Part shown: one piece after another, positions 17,826 to 27,517 of the stretch | How positions within the stretch are numbered: position 1 is the stretch's first letter | How the letters are laid out: each line of letters opens with the position of its first letter | Source: Pseudorhodobacter ferrugineus DSM 5888 | Lineage (GTDB): Bacteria; Pseudomonadota; Alphaproteobacteria; Rhodobacterales; Rhodobacteraceae | DNA length: 64,000 nt | Reading direction: 5' to 3' | NCBI RefSeq assembly: GCF_000420745.1 | Contig: NZ_ATVN01000010.1 | Coordinates: forward strand, 1 to 64,000 | Position numbers and translations under genes: made by a program | Notes under the pieces: model-generated | What the model saw: only the letters and a program-made list of their open reading frames with translations | What the model was told of the DNA's origin: nothing | Databases searched by the model: none

Positions 17826-19730
17826 TTACTTCCGCTTTTTCTCGCCCAGATCTTCAAAGTCGGCATCAACGATATCATCGTCAACCGACCGCGCCTCATC
17901 AGGCTCTTCGCCCGACTCGGCCTCTTGGCTGGCCTTGTAGATCGCTTCGCCCAGCTTCATCGCGGCTTCGGTCAGGTTCTGGATCGCGCCTTTGATCTTG
18001 CTGGAATCGTCGCCTTTCAGCGCCTCTTCCAACGGCTGCATCGCGAATTCGATGGCCTCTACGGTGGATGGGTCCACCTTGTCGCCATGTTCGTCCAACG
18101 ATTTGCGGGTGGAATGCAGCAGGCTTTCGGCCTGATTGCGGGTTTCCACCAGCGCGCGGCGCTCTTTGTCGGCCTCGGCATTTTCCTCGGCGTCTTTCAC
18201 CATCTTCTGGATATCCTCGTCGGACAACCCGCCCGAGGCTTGGATGGTGATGTTCTGCGCTTTGCCAGTGCCTTTGTCGCGGGCGCCTACGGACACGATA
18301 CCGTTTGCGTCAATGTCAAAGGTCACTTCGATTTGCGGCATACCGCGTGGCGCGGGCGGAATGTCTTCAAGGTTGAACTGACCCAGAACCTTGTTATCCG
18401 CTGCCATTTCACGTTCGCCTTGGAACACGCGGATCGTCACGGCGTTCTGGTTATCTTCGGCGGTCGAAAAGACTTGGGACTTTTTGGTCGGGATCGTGGT
18501 GTTGCGGTCGATCAGGCGGGTGAACACGCCGCCAAGGGTTTCAATACCCAAGGACAGCGGGGTCACGTCCAGCAGAACAACGTCCTTAACGTCGCCTTGC
18601 AAAACGCCGGCCTGAATGGCGGCACCAAGCGCCACAACCTCATCAGGGTTCACACCCTTGTGGGGCTCTTTGCCAAAGAATTTGGTCACTTCTTCCACAA
18701 CGCGCGGCATGCGGGTCATACCGCCAACCAGCACCACTTCGTCGATGTCGGATGTGGACAGGCCCGCATCTTTCAACGCGGCTTGGCATGGCTTGATCGA
18801 CGCTTTGATCAGATCGCCAACCAGCGATTCCAATTTTGCGCGGGTCAGTTTCATAACCATGTGCAGCGGTGTGCCAGATGTGCCCATCGAGATGAACGGC
18901 TGGTTGATTTCGGTCTGTTGGCTGGACGACAGTTCGATCTTGGCCTTTTCAGCGGCTTCTTTCAAACGCTGCAACGCCATTTTGTCTTGGGTCAGGTCAA
19001 CGCCATGCTCTTTCTTGAACTCATCCGCGAGGTAGTTCACGATCCGCATGTCGAAGTCTTCGCCACCAAGGAAGGTGTCGCCGTTGGTGGATTTCACCTC
19101 GAACAGACCATCGTCGATTTCCAGAATGGTCACGTCGAACGTACCGCCACCAAGGTCATAGACCGCAATCGTGCGAGCCTCTTTTTTATCCAAACCATAG
19201 GCCAATGCCGCAGCCGTTGGTTCGTTGATGATACGCAGCACTTCAAGACCGGCAATTTTGCCGGCGTCTTTGGTGGCCTGACGCTGGGCGTCGTTAAAGT
19301 AGGCCGGAACGGTGATAACCGCTTGGGTCACTTCTTCGCCAAGATAGCTCTCGGCGGTTTCTTTCATTTTGCCCAGAATAAAGGCAGAGATCTGGCTGGG
19401 CGAATATTTTTCTCCGCGGACTTTCACCCACGCATCGCCATTGCCGCCGTCTACCAATTCGTAGGGCAGGTTTTTCTTGTCTTTGGCAATGTGGCTGTCG
19501 TTGATCGGACGGCCGATCAAACGCTTTACCGCAAAGACGGTGTTCGATGGGTTGGTCACAGCCTGACGTTTGGCGGGCTGGCCGACCAGACGTTCTGTTT
19601 CTGTGAAACCAACGATAGACGGCGTTGTGCGCGCGCCTTCTGCGTTTTCAATGACTCGGGGTTGCGAACCATCCATGATAGCTACGCAGGAGTTGGTCGT
19701 CCCGAGGTCGATCCCGATGACTTTGGCCAT
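17826..19730 (-). CDS. dnaK: Chaperone DnaK (Hsp70)
   Basis: A 634-residue Hsp70. The nucleotide-binding domain begins [18 protein letters not shown], and the substrate-binding domain and C-terminal lid follow from about residue 390, ending in an acidic then Lys/Arg tail (EDLGEKKRK). The start at 19730 is set by this N-terminus and an AGAGG site; the frame upstream to 19820 is not coding. A heat-shock-like promoter lies about 115-145 bases upstream. It heads the dnaK-dnaJ unit. Confidence 0.97.
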   Translation of the reverse strand: MAKVIGIDLGTTNSCVAIMDGSQPRVIENAEGARTTPSIVGFTETERLVGQPAKRQAVTNPSNTVFAVKRLIGRPINDSHIAKDKKNLPYELVDGGNGDAWVKVRGEKYSPSQISAFILGKMKETAESYLGEEVTQAVITVPAYFNDAQRQATKDAGKIAGLEVLRIINEPTAAALAYGLDKKEARTIAVYDLGGGTFDVTILEIDDGLFEVKSTNGDTFLGGEDFDMRIVNYLADEFKKEHGVDLTQDKMALQRLKEAAEKAKIELSSSQQTEINQPFISMGTSGTPLHMVMKLTRAKLESLVGDLIKASIKPCQAALKDAGLSTSDIDEVVLVGGMTRMPRVVEEVTKFFGKEPHKGVNPDEVVALGAAIQAGVLQGDVKDVVLLDVTPLSLGIETLGGVFTRLIDRNTTIPTKKSQVFSTAEDNQNAVTIRVFQGEREMAADNKVLGQFNLEDIPPAPRGMPQIEVTFDIDANGIVSVGARDKGTGKAQNITIQASGGLSDEDIQKMVKDAEENAEADKERRALVETRNQAESLLHSTRKSLDEHGDKVDPSTVEAIEFAMQPLEEALKGDDSSKIKGAIQNLTEAAMKLGEAIYKASQEAESGEEPDEARSVDDDIVDADFEDLGEKKRK

Positions 19731-19844
19731 GATAAATACCTCTTCATATGCGGCGATGTTATGGCGATCAGGCCCGTTATGGCCCCTGATCCCCGATCCC
19801 AGTTGTAGACGGCTAGGCACGGCCGCCTTTTCCGGCTACCGAGC

Positions 19845-19876
19845 GTATATAGGGGCCACATTGGACCCCTGCAAGC
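19845..19876 (-). promoter_or_regulatory. RpoH (sigma32)-type promoter of dnaK
   Basis: On the minus strand CTTGCA is followed after 14 bases by CCCCTATAT. This fits the alphaproteobacterial heat-shock consensus (CTTG, 17-18 bases, C-TAT-T). The clpB promoter at 22511-22541 has the same spacing. Confidence 0.65.
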
Positions 19877-19961
19877 ACCTGTGACCTTGGTTTTTCATCT
19901 CAATTGCCGGAAATTGCGACGGGTTTGTTAGGGAACGGTTGGTTTTCACCGCGTTGGGCGG

Positions 19962-20582
19962 TTATTCCCAACCGTAATTAAAGCTGATGCTGATGCGGTC
20001 ATCCTCGGCCATGTTCATCGGCACCTCGTGGCGCAACCAGCTTTCCCACAGCAAAATGTCGCCCGGCGCAGGTTTGGCATAGATGAACGTGCGCAAGTTT
20101 TCGGGGGCGTCCTTTTTGCGGGCAGGGGCGGCCATCATCATGGCCAAGCGCGGATCTTCCAGTTTCAGGGCACCTGCGCCGGTGGGAACCGAGACGTAAG
20201 TGGTGCCGGAAATGACGCTGTGCGGATGGATATGCGAGGAATGCGTGCCGCCTTGGGGCAGGATGTTGATCCAGATGGAATCGAGTTTCAGCTTTTTGCC
20301 ATCAAGGTCAAAGGCAAGATCGGCGGCAAAGGCCATGACATGTTTGTCGATGACTTTGACAAGGTCTTTGAACGTGGGGTCGCGCCATGCCAGATCGGCG
20401 AGCGAGGCGTAGGAGGTATAGCCCGGAAACTGGTTTTCCTCGCACCAATCCTGCCCTGCGGTGTCATCTTCGGCGATGGCAAGGCAGGTGTCCTCCAGCG
20501 TTTCGGGCGTGGGGGCGCGGCCCAGTTCGGACAGGGCAGCGCGGTAGAAGCGGGTGACGAACAGGCTGTCGATTTGGGGCAT
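19962..20582 (-). CDS. TIGR02466-type putative 2-oxoglutarate/iron oxygenase
   Basis: A 206-residue protein with the double-stranded beta-helix pattern of the TIGR02466 family, regarded as putative 2OG-Fe(II) oxygenases. The His cluster THSSHIHPH (His114, 117, 119, 121) and the late LLWESWLRHEVPMN plus DRISISFNY supply the likely metal ligands and the 2-oxoglutarate Arg. The start at 20582 follows a strong AAGGAG site; the frame to 20648 overlaps pyrF and is not used. The gene begins just as pyrF ends, so the two are translationally linked. The substrate is not known. Confidence 0.8.
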   Translation of the reverse strand: MPQIDSLFVTRFYRAALSELGRAPTPETLEDTCLAIAEDDTAGQDWCEENQFPGYTSYASLADLAWRDPTFKDLVKVIDKHVMAFAADLAFDLDGKKLKLDSIWINILPQGGTHSSHIHPHSVISGTTYVSVPTGAGALKLEDPRLAMMMAAPARKKDAPENLRTFIYAKPAPGDILLWESWLRHEVPMNMAEDDRISISFNYGWE

Positions 20583-20583
20583 G

Positions 20584-21294
20584 TCAGGCTCCTTGACGTT
20601 GTGGCAGTTCCGACACCAGCATTTGCGCGGCCGCGCGCGGGTCGGCATGTTGCCAGATCGGGCGGCCCACGACTATATGGTCGGCCCCTGCGGCAATGGC
20701 GTTGGCGGGGGTGGCGATGCGTTTTTGGTCATCGGAGGGCGAGCCTGTGGGGCGCACGCCGGGGGTAACGATCAGGCGGCCATTCGCGATAGGCAACGCG
20801 CGGATCAATGCGGCCTCATGCGGGCTGGCGATGACACCATCGGCCCCCGCCTCGAGCGCGTTGTTGGCGCGTTCAAGGGTGATTTGGGCAAGATCGCCCG
20901 GTTTTATCAGGTTGGCATCCAGATCGGCGCGGTCCAGTGATGTCAGGACGGTAACGCCAAGGATTTTAAGGTTGGTGCCAGCGGCCCCTTGTTTGGCCGC
21001 GCGAACGACTTGCGGGTCGCCGTGGACGGTTAGGAAATCAAGATCATATTGGGCAATACCGCGCACGGCAGCCTCGATCGTGGCGCCAATGTCAAAGAAT
21101 TTCATATCCAGAAAAATGCGCTTGCCGTGTTCTTGTTTCAGGTCGATCGCAAGGGCCAAACCGCCGCCCGTCAGCATGCCCAGACCGATTTTGTAAAAGG
21201 ACACCGCGTCACCGATACGGTCGGTCAAGGCCTGCCCCTGCACGATATTCGGCACATCCAGCGCCACGATCAAACGGTCATCGGCCATATCCAT
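20584..21294 (-). CDS. pyrF: Orotidine 5'-phosphate decarboxylase
   Basis: A 236-residue PyrF that makes UMP from OMP, the last step of de novo pyrimidine synthesis. The active-site DxKxxxD motif is FLDMKFFDIGATI near residue 60-70, and the phosphate-binding end is visible as VTPGVRP and ADHIVVGRPIW. The length is typical of the class I enzyme. ATG at 21294 or the in-frame ATG two codons on are both possible starts. Downstream the putative oxygenase gene starts at once. Confidence 0.95.
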   Translation of the reverse strand: MDMADDRLIVALDVPNIVQGQALTDRIGDAVSFYKIGLGMLTGGGLALAIDLKQEHGKRIFLDMKFFDIGATIEAAVRGIAQYDLDFLTVHGDPQVVRAAKQGAAGTNLKILGVTVLTSLDRADLDANLIKPGDLAQITLERANNALEAGADGVIASPHEAALIRALPIANGRLIVTPGVRPTGSPSDDQKRIATPANAIAAGADHIVVGRPIWQHADPRAAAQMLVSELPQRQGA

Positions 21295-21415
21295 CCCCTA
21301 ACTTGCGTGAAACCGCTGCGTGATGGGCGCATTTCGCGGGCCTGTCAAGCACGGCACATTGACTTGGGGCACTGGGAAGGATTCAATCGCTACAAAAGTA
21401 AAAATGAGGCCGAGC

Positions 21416-22189
21416 ATGAAGATTAACCTAGAGTTTGAAAGGCCCGAGGATGGCCCAATGTCTGGCCCCGTCACGGTGGGTTGGTTTTTGGCCAAGGACA
21501 AAGGCGCGGTTTTATACGACCCGCCGGAACGATTGATCGTGCGGCAAACCAGCAAGACCCATGCCAAATCGGCCAGCCGCTGCCCTGCGGTCATTCAGAT
21601 GGAAAGCCGCTATTTCGTGGTGAAATGTCCGTTTGATTTGCACATCGGCTTTGGCCGCGATGACAAGGGCAAGGCGCATTTGATAAATCGGGCAGGGGCG
21701 GCGTCGCCTATCCGGTCGAACAAGATTTCCGAGGTCATGGTGTTGGTGAATGAGGCCGAATGGCGCTTTCCCGACCGGCCCACAGTGCAGTTGATGCTGC
21801 CCTACTGCTTTATCTCGGATGAGACGGTATATATGACGCAGCTGGGCACATTCGCGCATTACCGCCCTGACCCGCTGCCCGGCACAATTTTTGGCGGGCG
21901 ATTCCCGATCAACCTGTGGCCGCGCCCCTTGATGTGGGCGTTTGAATGGCATGACCCGACCAAGGACCTGATTTTGCGCCGTGGCGAGCCGCTGTTTTAT
22001 TGCCAGTTTGAGGCGAACGGCCCCGACCGGCCCGTGCAAATGGTCGAAGCGGAACGGACCGAGGCGCTGGAGGCCTATATGGAAAAGGTTTCGGGGGCCG
22101 TGAACTATGTGAACCAGACGTTCAGCCTGTTCAAAGCGGCTGAGGCGATGCGGCCTGCCAAGCTGTTGAAGGCCAAGGAGAAGGGTTAA
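21416..22189 (+). CDS. Conserved-looking protein of unknown function, 257 residues
   Basis: The product starts MKINLEFERPEDG. I do not recognise a named domain. It is soluble, with no signal peptide or membrane segments, and is rich in aromatic and Pro residues in the middle (LPYCFISDETVYMTQLG, FPINLWPRPLMWAFEW), a pattern that suggests a compact beta-rich fold rather than spurious coding. A late segment has LRRGEPLFYCQFE. The C-terminal 60 residues are helical and charged. The frame upstream to 21320 overlaps the pyrF promoter region and has no better start. It is convergent with the 67-residue gene, 9 bases apart. Confidence 0.75.
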   Translation: MKINLEFERPEDGPMSGPVTVGWFLAKDKGAVLYDPPERLIVRQTSKTHAKSASRCPAVIQMESRYFVVKCPFDLHIGFGRDDKGKAHLINRAGAASPIRSNKISEVMVLVNEAEWRFPDRPTVQLMLPYCFISDETVYMTQLGTFAHYRPDPLPGTIFGGRFPINLWPRPLMWAFEWHDPTKDLILRRGEPLFYCQFEANGPDRPVQMVEAERTEALEAYMEKVSGAVNYVNQTFSLFKAAEAMRPAKLLKAKEKG

Positions 22190-22198
22190 GTTCGGCGG

Positions 22199-22402
22199 CT
22201 AAGGCCGCAGGATTTGGCGTTCGGCGGCATGCACCAAGCCGCGCACCAGATGCGTGTGCGAAATTGTTGGTGCAGCGGGTAGGGTGACACCAACCCGCAA
22301 GGGCACAGGCAGACCGGGGGCGAAAAATTCCACCGCCGCATAATAATGGCGGCGGGCGGCATCATAGACCACATCGGCAATTCTGGTGGCGGTTATAGCC
22401 AT
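22199..22402 (-). CDS. Small protein, 67 residues
   Basis: ATG at 22400-22402 preceded by AAAGGA at good distance, stop at 22199. The product (MAITATRIADVVYDAARRHYYAAVEFF ...) has a central Tyr/Ala helix and then PVPLRVGVTLPA and a C-terminal HTHLVRGLVHAAERQ helix. No named domain. A second frame (22186-22380) over the same DNA has poorer composition and no ribosome site. The gene is back to back with clpB, whose heat-shock-like promoter lies in the 217-base gap. Confidence 0.6.
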   Translation of the reverse strand: MAITATRIADVVYDAARRHYYAAVEFFAPGLPVPLRVGVTLPAAPTISHTHLVRGLVHAAERQILRP

Positions 22403-22510
22403 TGGTCGTATCCTTTCAAGCCAGCAGCCGAATAACCGGCCTGCTTAGGGTAACAACGTATAAATGAAGATTTAGTTTCCGAATTTTTAGGGGTTGGTCG
22501 TTCACAACTG

Positions 22511-22541
22511 CTTGAATCATCGGGGCCGCGCCCCCAAATTT
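22511..22541 (+). promoter_or_regulatory. RpoH (sigma32)-type promoter of clpB
   Basis: CTTGAA at 22511-22516, 14 bases, then CCCCCAAAT. It is about 80 bases before the clpB RBS and matches the spacing of the dnaK promoter. Confidence 0.65.
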
Positions 22542-22619
22542 AGTCTGAGGCCCGAGGATGGGATGTGCCGCAACAGGGCATTTCAAAGGTCGGGTGCTTT
22601 ATGAAAAAGGAGAATACCG

Positions 22620-25232
22620 ATGAACATTGAAAAGTTCACGGAGCGGTCGCGCGGCTTTTTGCAAGCGGCCCAGACGATTGCGGCCCGCGAAAGTCATCAG
22701 CGGCTTGCCCCCGAACATTTGCTAAAGGCCTTGATGGATGATGATCAGGGCATGTCGGCCAACCTGATCCGCCGCGCAGGGGGCGACCCCACGCTTGTGG
22801 TGCAGGCGCTGGACCTGAGCATGGGCAAAATGTCCAAAGTGACGGGCGATGCGCAGCCCTATATGGACCCCGCCACCGCACGGGTGCTGGACGAGGCTGA
22901 GAAGGTCGCCAAGAAAGCGGGCGACAGTTTTGTGCCGGTTGAACGGATTCTGGTCGCGCTTGCGATGACCAACACCAACGCCAAGGATGCGCTGGTGGCG
23001 GGTGACGTGAACGCGCAAAGCCTGAACGCCGCGATCAATGACATCCGTAAAGGCCGCACGGCAGACAGTGCCAGCGCCGAGGATACGTTCGAGGCCTTGT
23101 CGAAATATGCGCGCGACCTGACCGAGGCGGCGAGCCAAGGCAAGATTGACCCGATCATCGGCCGCGACGAGGAAATTCGCCGCGCCATGCAGGTATTGAG
23201 CCGCCGGACCAAGAATAACCCCGTCCTGATCGGCGAACCCGGCGTGGGCAAAACCGCGATTGCCGAAGGTTTGGCCCTTCGCATCATTGATGGCGATGTG
23301 CCCGAGTCCCTGCGCAACAAAAAGCTGATGGCGCTGGATATGGGCGCGCTGATTGCGGGCGCGAAATATCGGGGTGAGTTTGAAGAGCGTTTGAAAGCAA
23401 TCCTGAAGGAAATCGAGGCGGCATCGGGTGAGATTATTCTGTTCATCGACGAGATGCACACGCTGGTCGGCGCGGGCAAAGGCGATGGCGCGATGGATGC
23501 CGCCAACCTGATTAAGCCCGCACTGGCGCGGGGGGAATTGCACTGTATTGGTGCGACAACATTGGATGAATACCGCAAGTATGTGGAAAAAGACGCAGCC
23601 CTTGCGCGGCGGTTCCAGCCTGTGATGGTCGAAGAACCAACGGTGGAGGATACGATTTCCATTCTGCGCGGGATCAAGGACAAGTATGAAATGCACCACG
23701 GTGTACGCATTTCCGACTCTGCCTTGGTCGCGGCGGCCACGTTAAGCCACCGCTATATCACGGATCGATTCTTGCCGGATAAAGCGATTGATTTGATGGA
23801 CGAGGCCGCCAGCCGCTTGCGTATGGAAGTGGACAGCAAGCCCGAGGAATTGGACCAATTGGACCGCCAGATCCTGCAATTGCAGATCGAGGCCGAGGCG
23901 TTGAAGAAGGAAGACGACACCGCGTCCAAGGACCGGTTGGAAAAGCTGGAAAAGGAACTGGCCGATCTGATGGAAGGGTCCGACAGCATGACCGCCAAGT
24001 GGCAAGCCGAACGCGACCAGATGGAAGCGGGCCGTAACCTGAAAGAACAGCTGGACCGCGCGCGGGCCGAACTGGACACCGCCAAACGCGAAGGCAACCT
24101 CGCCAAGGCGGGGGAACTGTCTTATGGCATCATCCCGCAGTTGGAAAAGAAGCTGACCGAGAGCGAAGGTCTGGAATCGGATGCGCTGGTATCCGAGGCT
24201 GTGCGCCCCGAACAAATCGCCGAAGTGGTCGAACGTTGGACCGGCATCCCCACCACCAAGATGCTGGAAGGTGAGCGCGACAAGCTGCTGCGCATGGAGG
24301 ATGAGCTGGGCAAACGCGTCATCGGCCAACGCCAAGCGCTGAAAGCCGTGGCCAATGCGGTGCGGCGTGCGCGCGCTGGGTTGAATGACGAGAATAGGCC
24401 TTTGGGGTCGTTCCTGTTCCTTGGGCCAACGGGCGTGGGTAAAACCGAGCTGACCAAAGCTGTGGCCGAATACCTGTTCGACGACGATCAGGCTATGGTG
24501 CGGATCGACATGAGTGAATTCATGGAGAAACATGCCGTGTCCCGCCTCATCGGTGCGCCTCCCGGCTATGTCGGCTATGACGAAGGCGGGGTTTTGACCG
24601 AAGCCGTGCGCCGCCGCCCCTATCAGGTGGTGCTGTTCGATGAGGTGGAAAAAGCGCATCCCGATGTGTTCAACGTGCTGTTGCAAGTGCTGGACGATGG
24701 GGTTTTGACCGATGGTCAGGGCCGCACCGTGGATTTCAAGCAAACGCTGATTATCCTGACATCAAACCTTGGCGCTGTTGCGCTTAGCCAGATGCCCGAT
24801 GGCGCAGACCCAGCCCCTGCGAGGGCGCAAGTGATGGACGCCGTACGCGCCCATTTCCGCCCTGAGTTCCTGAACCGTCTGGACGAGACGATCATCTTTG
24901 ACCGTCTGGCACGTGACGACATGGCAGGCATTGTGACCATTCAGCTAAAACGGCTGGAAAAGCGCCTTGCAAGCCGCAAGATCACGCTGGAACTAGACAA
25001 GGACGCGCTGCAATGGCTGGCCGATGAAGGCTATGACCCTGTGTTTGGCGCGCGGCCTTTGAAGCGGGTGATCCAACGCAGCCTGCAAGACCCGCTGGCC
25101 GAGATGATCCTTGCGGGCGATGTGCTGGACGGCACCACGATTGCCGTGTCGGCCAGTGCCGACGGGTTGCTGATCGGCGACCGTATCAGCGCGTCACAGC
25201 GCGAAAAGCCAGCGGTGGCGGCGGTGCATTAA
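22620..25232 (+). CDS. clpB: ATP-dependent disaggregase ClpB (Hsp100)
   Basis: An 870-residue ClpB, which with DnaK/DnaJ rescues aggregated proteins. Order: ClpN double repeat (1-145), NBD1 with GEPGVGKT near 205, the long coiled-coil middle domain (about 405-530) that separates ClpB from ClpA, NBD2 with GPTGVGKT near 605, and the C-terminal small domain with [29 protein letters not shown] before the ATG is a strong ribosome site. It ends at a perfect 16-base-pair hairpin facing the oxidase gene. Confidence 0.97.
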   Translation: MNIEKFTERSRGFLQAAQTIAARESHQRLAPEHLLKALMDDDQGMSANLIRRAGGDPTLVVQALDLSMGKMSKVTGDAQPYMDPATARVLDEAEKVAKKAGDSFVPVERILVALAMTNTNAKDALVAGDVNAQSLNAAINDIRKGRTADSASAEDTFEALSKYARDLTEAASQGKIDPIIGRDEEIRRAMQVLSRRTKNNPVLIGEPGVGKTAIAEGLALRIIDGDVPESLRNKKLMALDMGALIAGAKYRGEFEERLKAILKEIEAASGEIILFIDEMHTLVGAGKGDGAMDAANLIKPALARGELHCIGATTLDEYRKYVEKDAALARRFQPVMVEEPTVEDTISILRGIKDKYEMHHGVRISDSALVAAATLSHRYITDRFLPDKAIDLMDEAASRLRMEVDSKPEELDQLDRQILQLQIEAEALKKEDDTASKDRLEKLEKELADLMEGSDSMTAKWQAERDQMEAGRNLKEQLDRARAELDTAKREGNLAKAGELSYGIIPQLEKKLTESEGLESDALVSEAVRPEQIAEVVERWTGIPTTKMLEGERDKLLRMEDELGKRVIGQRQALKAVANAVRRARAGLNDENRPLGSFLFLGPTGVGKTELTKAVAEYLFDDDQAMVRIDMSEFMEKHAVSRLIGAPPGYVGYDEGGVLTEAVRRRPYQVVLFDEVEKAHPDVFNVLLQVLDDGVLTDGQGRTVDFKQTLIILTSNLGAVALSQMPDGADPAPARAQVMDAVRAHFRPEFLNRLDETIIFDRLARDDMAGIVTIQLKRLEKRLASRKITLELDKDALQWLADEGYDPVFGARPLKRVIQRSLQDPLAEMILAGDVLDGTTIAVSASADGLLIGDRISASQREKPAVAAVH

Positions 25233-25234
25233 AG

Positions 25235-25268
25235 GGTTCAGGGCAGGGCTAAAGCCCTGCCCTGAACC
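25235..25268. other. Perfect 16-bp palindrome between clpB and the alternative oxidase
   Basis: GGTTCAGGGCAGGGCT, AA, AGCCCTGCCCTGAACC. It sits 2 bases past the clpB stop and 1 base from the stop of the convergent oxidase gene. There are no flanking T or A runs, so if it ends transcription it does not do so as a standard intrinsic terminator. Confidence 0.7.
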
Positions 25269-25269
25269 A

Positions 25270-25923
25270 TTAGCCAGCCTTTAAAGCATCCGCAAATTCA
25301 TGGTTTTTATCGCGATGCCCAGCCTCATCGGCACGAACGGCGATAATCACCTCGCGCAGGCGGGCATCGGCCCCAAGGTGCCAGTAGTCAATCGCGATCT
25401 GTGGGGCGGCAACGTTTTCGATCAGCCCTGCATCGACCTTATCAAGATACTGGGTGTAGCTGATCACAGCTTCTTCCTCCAGATACCCCACCACCCGATG
25501 CGCCACGCGAGGGGCAAAGAGGTAGAGTAGGAAATACAGGTTAAAGAACACGCCTTGTGCGATCAGGATCAAAAACCGCTCTAACCGGTTGGGTTCGGCG
25601 ATTTTGATAAAGGTCATAAGATGCATCCGTTCATTTTCCGCCTCGTCCAGCAACTCGCGGATCCAACCTTGATCGTCTCGGATCTGACGCAGGGCGCGCA
25701 GATGCTGCAACATGCCGCCCACCATGCCCGGCACGGCGGCCACGGTTTCCAGCACAACGGCGCGGTGGCCATATCGCGAGGAAAAGAAGGCATCGGCAAA
25801 GATGCGCATGAATTTAACGACCCCAAGAGCGACTCTGTCGCGACGATCTTGGGGGGCGCGGTGGGTGGTCAGGTCAATCTTGTTTAAAATGGCCGACGTG
25901 TGGTCATTTTCTGCATTCAGCAT
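25270..25923 (-). CDS. aox: Alternative (ubiquinol) oxidase, di-iron
   Basis: A 217-residue alternative oxidase, a membrane-bound di-iron enzyme that passes electrons from ubiquinol to oxygen without pumping protons. All six iron ligands are in place: Glu59 (LETVAAVPG), Glu98 and His101 (NERMHLM), Glu150 (LEEEA), Glu200 and His203 (ADEAGHRD). Two hydrophobic helices lie near 57-75 and 115-137. The start at 25923 follows a strong AAGGAG; the frame to 25965 has none. It is a single gene, convergent with clpB. The enzyme is common in mitochondria and patchy in bacteria, where it is reported in some marine alphaproteobacteria. Confidence 0.93.
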   Translation of the reverse strand: MLNAENDHTSAILNKIDLTTHRAPQDRRDRVALGVVKFMRIFADAFFSSRYGHRAVVLETVAAVPGMVGGMLQHLRALRQIRDDQGWIRELLDEAENERMHLMTFIKIAEPNRLERFLILIAQGVFFNLYFLLYLFAPRVAHRVVGYLEEEAVISYTQYLDKVDAGLIENVAAPQIAIDYWHLGADARLREVIIAVRADEAGHRDKNHEFADALKAG

Positions 25924-26014
25924 GACGTTTCTCCTTATGGAAAGGATATTCGGCTTGTGCGGCATGGGTTCAAGGGCCTTGCGTCAGCATGTCACCCTTT
26001 CAACACCGACCCAT

Positions 26015-26869
26015 CTATTCCGCCGCCAGTGGCATATTTTGATCCGTTGCGGTGATCTGTGCGATCACCCCCGATATCAGCGCCTGAAACGCGGCAAAGT
26101 CGGGGCGCGGCTCAACCCGCGCTTCATCCAGATAGAGCGCGCGGTCGATTTCCACCTGCACGACATGCTGGCCACGGGTGGGCCTGCCATAAGCTTGGGT
26201 AATATAGGCGCCGGCAAACGGGGTGTTGCGGGCCACGCGCAGGCCTGCATCCTTGAACGCGGCTTCAAGCCGTTCAATAACCTCGCCGCCCGCAGCGGCA
26301 CCGAAACGGTCGCCCAAGACCACCTCGGGGTGCGAGACATTGCCGCGGTGATGTGATTCGATAGCCTCATGCGGCATCGAGTGACAATCGATCAGCACAG
26401 CCTTGCCAAAGGATTCGGTCGTATCAAACATCAGTTTGCGCAGACGTTGGTGATAGGGGTGCCAAAACCGTGTCATGCGTGTTTCGGCATCGGCGCGCGT
26501 GATGCGGCCGTGGTATATCGCCCGGCCTCCCGCCACGACGCGCGGCACCACGCCAAGCCCGGACGCGATGCGAGGGTTGTGCGGCGTATGGCCAACGCCT
26601 TCTATCACTGCGGGGTCCAGCTCATCTTCGGCGCGGTTCATATCCACAAACGCACGGGGCGCGCGGGCGACCAAAAGCGGCGCGCCGTAAGCAGGGGCAT
26701 CGGCAAAAAGCCTGTCCACAAAAGCATCTTCCGAGGATCTCAGGGTCAGCGTATCCAACCGGCTTTGGCCCAAAAACGTGCTGTCATAATCGCGCCCGCT
26801 GTGCGGCGACGAAAAGACAAACGGCACGGTTTGCAGATTGGGCAGAAAAAGGTCAAAGGCGTCAGTCAC
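26015..26869 (-). CDS. N-formylglutamate amidohydrolase family protein
   Basis: A 284-residue FGase-family zinc hydrolase. SSPHSGRDY near the start, FVDMNRAEDELD, and LIDCHSMP are the family motifs, and VEIDRALYLDE lies near the end. The enzyme releases formate from N-formylglutamate in histidine breakdown, but no hut genes are nearby, and family members also act on other N-acyl amino acids. The GTG at 26867-26869 is chosen because AAGGAG precedes it by 7 bases; an upstream ATG at 26923 would place the ribosome site inside the gene. Confidence 0.87.
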   Translation of the reverse strand: MTDAFDLFLPNLQTVPFVFSSPHSGRDYDSTFLGQSRLDTLTLRSSEDAFVDRLFADAPAYGAPLLVARAPRAFVDMNRAEDELDPAVIEGVGHTPHNPRIASGLGVVPRVVAGGRAIYHGRITRADAETRMTRFWHPYHQRLRKLMFDTTESFGKAVLIDCHSMPHEAIESHHRGNVSHPEVVLGDRFGAAAGGEVIERLEAAFKDAGLRVARNTPFAGAYITQAYGRPTRGQHVVQVEIDRALYLDEARVEPRPDFAAFQALISGVIAQITATDQNMPLAAE

Positions 26870-27028
26870 ATGCAGTCTCCTTGGGGGCAAACTATACTGC
26901 GCATTTGCGCTTTGCCAAATCATTAGAGCGTGCGCGCTTTAATCAATCCTTACCTCGTTTGCCAAGGCGTGCGGCGCATCCGCAAAAAGCCATTCTAAAA
27001 ACAGCAAACAAAAACCGCATATAAACCC

Positions 27029-27057
27029 TTGAACAGGCGGGCGACTCCTTTTATAGC
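27029..27057 (+). promoter_or_regulatory. Sigma70-type promoter of tRNA-Val/rpmJ region
   Basis: TTGAAC at 27029-27034 and TATAGC at 27052-27057 with a 17-base spacer, about 90 bases before the tRNA. The rest of 26870-27146 shows nothing else I can name. Confidence 0.5.
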
Positions 27058-27146
27058 CCTGCCAACCGACGCGGTTCCGCCCGCGTCCTTTTCTTTGGTG
27101 ACTTGGGTCCAAGGGCAAAGACATGGCGGAAACGCTGCGGGCTCGT

Positions 27147-27221
27147 GGGCGGTTAGCTCAGCGGTAGAGCACTACGTTGACATCGTAGTGGCCACTGGTT
27201 CGATCCCAGTACCGCCCACCA
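27147..27221 (+). tRNA. tRNA-Val (anticodon GAC)
   Basis: Full cloverleaf of 75 bases: acceptor GGGCGGT/ACCGCCC, D arm GCTC/GAGC, anticodon arm CTACG-TTGACAT-CGTAG giving GAC, T arm ACTGG-TTCGATC-CCAGT, discriminator A and encoded CCA (27219-27221). It decodes GUC and GUU. Confidence 0.97.
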
Positions 27222-27319
27222 TTCTTGCCGCCTAACGGGTTGCAGGTTCACCGCGTCCACGCTATGTGGGGGCTCAAAGTTTTAATCGGCGCACGCGCGC
27301 CGCGATAAGGAGAAGACCA

Positions 27320-27445
27320 ATGAAGGTCAAAAACTCGCTCCGCTCGCTGAAGTTGCGTCACCGCGACTGCCAGGTCGTGCGCCGCAAAGGTCGTGTCTAT
27401 GTTATCAACAAGACACAAAAGCGTTTCAAGGCTCGTCAGGGCTGA
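27320..27445 (+). CDS. rpmJ: Ribosomal protein L36 (bL36)
   Basis: A 41-residue protein starting [24 protein letters not shown] and ending with QKRFKARQG. It is the alphaproteobacterial form of L36 that keeps a single Cys and lacks the full zinc-binding Cys/His set. AAGGAG lies 8 bases before the ATG. It is below the usual ORF length cut-off. It is followed by an intrinsic terminator. Confidence 0.95.
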   Translation: MKVKNSLRSLKLRHRDCQVVRRKGRVYVINKTQKRFKARQG

Positions 27446-27482
27446 TATCGCTGTCTAGGCATGGTTTATGCCACGGATCTAA

Positions 27483-27517
27483 AGACCGCTGAGAGGAAAC
27501 TCCGGCGGTTTTTTAAT
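27483..27517 (+). terminator. rpmJ terminator
   Basis: ACCGC(T)GAG, loop AGGAAA, CTCCGGCGGT with a small bulge, then six T. It lies about 40 bases beyond the rpmJ stop. Confidence 0.8.

Noticed and set aside
17385-19808. An 807-codon open frame on the plus strand opposite dnaJ and dnaK
   Set aside because: Antisense shadow of well-conserved chaperone genes; the protein is His/Arg/Gly/Phe-rich without family resemblance.
22186-22380. Alternative 64-codon frame over the small gene before clpB
   Set aside because: No ribosome site and Pro/Cys/Arg-rich nonsense composition; the 22199-22402 frame is better on both counts.
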